Below, in pieces: positions 63,645 to 64,000 of a stretch of 64,000 nucleotides of DNA. Source of the stretch: Roseburia zhanii. GTDB taxonomy: Bacteria; Bacillota; Clostridia; Lachnospirales; Lachnospiraceae. The stretch spans positions 1 to 64,000 of the forward strand of contig NZ_JACOPH010000004.1 of NCBI RefSeq assembly GCF_014287635.1, in the 5' to 3' direction. The stretch's first letter is position 1. Each line of letters begins with the position of its first letter. The notes beneath the pieces are model-generated. The model had not been told where the DNA came from and searched no databases. It was given only the letters and a program-made list of their open reading frames with translations. A program made the position numbers and the translations under genes.

Positions 63645-64000
63645 TTATGCAAAATATTTCTTACCGCAGACTGCTGCACCTGCGATACCAATGAGTACAA
63701 CAAACATTGCTGCCGGTACGGCATTTCCGGTTTTTGGTGCTGCTTTTACATCCGTAACGTCAAGTTTTACGATAGAGATCGGTGACAGGCTTGGTGTAGC
63801 AAATGTCACTTTTCCGCTTGCAACGCTGTCTGGTGCGATCGTATCCCATGAAGTTCCGTTGTAATGCAGTACTGCAATCATATCACCTGACTTGATATCT
63901 GTATGTTTCAGTGTGACTACATAATTGCCATTTGCATCTTTTTCTGCTGATGCAGGATTGACTTCTACTACAGTAAGCAGCTCTGCCGTAACTTTTTTAG
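63645..64000 (-). CDS. C-terminal end of a wall- or membrane-anchored protein (partial)
   Basis: At least 118 codons, open to the window edge; its start is outside. The visible part has a beta-rich repeat (VTAELLTVVEVNP, GNYVVTLKHTDIKSGDM) and a C-terminal sorting-like signal: APKTGN, a hydrophobic helix (VPAAMFVVLIGIAGAAV) and a KK tail. APKTG replaces the usual LPxTG, a variant seen in Clostridia. It is probably a surface protein anchored by sortase or simply by its tail. Confidence 0.7.
   Translation of the reverse strand, partial: KKVTAELLTVVEVNPASAEKDANGNYVVTLKHTDIKSGDMIAVLHYNGTSWDTIAPDSVASGKVTFATPSLSPISIVKLDVTDVKAAPKTGNAVPAAMFVVLIGIAGAAVCGKKYFA

Overview
The window looks like a chromosomal segment of an anaerobic gut Firmicute, most likely a Lachnospiraceae member (Roseburia/Agathobacter/Coprococcus type). 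Reasons: moderate-to-low GC, strong AGGAGG ribosome sites, the tsaC - ywlE-like - upp - atp synteny, a nadA-nadB-nadC-niaR operon, MecA, agmatine deiminase genes, a small 2[4Fe-4S] ferredoxin, and abundant Tn-like accessory DNA. No rRNA, tRNA or CRISPR array was seen.

Region 1 (1-2254): a methyltransferase, a lipoprotein and a small Cys/His-rich protein. Region 2 (about 2262-13860): an integrative mobilizable element. It carries a two-component system plus FtsX-type ABC exporter as cargo, a MOBQ relaxase with a recognisable oriT, an excisionase/repressor switch with two matching operators, and a tyrosine integrase. Similar CTTTCCCTT-type motif clusters and an 11-bp direct repeat mark the proposed ends. 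Region 3 (about 14040-17850): a graveyard with pieces of EamA, flavodoxin, LysR, serine recombinase, ORF6N, VirB4 and VirD4 genes around an XRE regulator and an apparently intact flavodoxin gene.

Region 4 (17853-25864): a prolyl-tRNA editing protein, a 317-bp long inverted repeat, a DUF3298-type lipoprotein, and a MacAB-like efflux operon with two adaptors and a Gly/Ser-rich insertion in the permease. Region 5 (25966-29660): the NAD de novo operon nadA-nadB-nadC with its repressor niaR. Region 6: a methyl-accepting chemotaxis protein. Region 7 (31234-41034): one long operon running from threonylcarbamoyladenylate synthase through a phosphatase-like protein lacking its nucleophile, upp, dCMP deaminase and the complete F1Fo ATP synthase. 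Its c subunit carries a Na+-binding signature.

Region 8 (41402-50924): cupin protein, cell-wall amidase, agmatine-to-putrescine genes aguB-aguA, a GH18 hydrolase, an unusual Ser/Thr kinase plus degenerate P-loop ATPase pair, mecA, a DUF1858 protein and ferredoxin. Region 9 (51036-64000): a surface-glycan cluster read leftward. It has two plain glycosyltransferases, a Wzm/Wzt-like ABC exporter with a membrane-anchored ATPase, a 1389-residue HAD-GT4-GT fusion, a methyltransferase, a deleted UDP-glucose dehydrogenase remnant, and three proteins sharing an uncharacterised SRD...DIGWxG domain. The window ends inside a gene for a probable wall-anchored protein.
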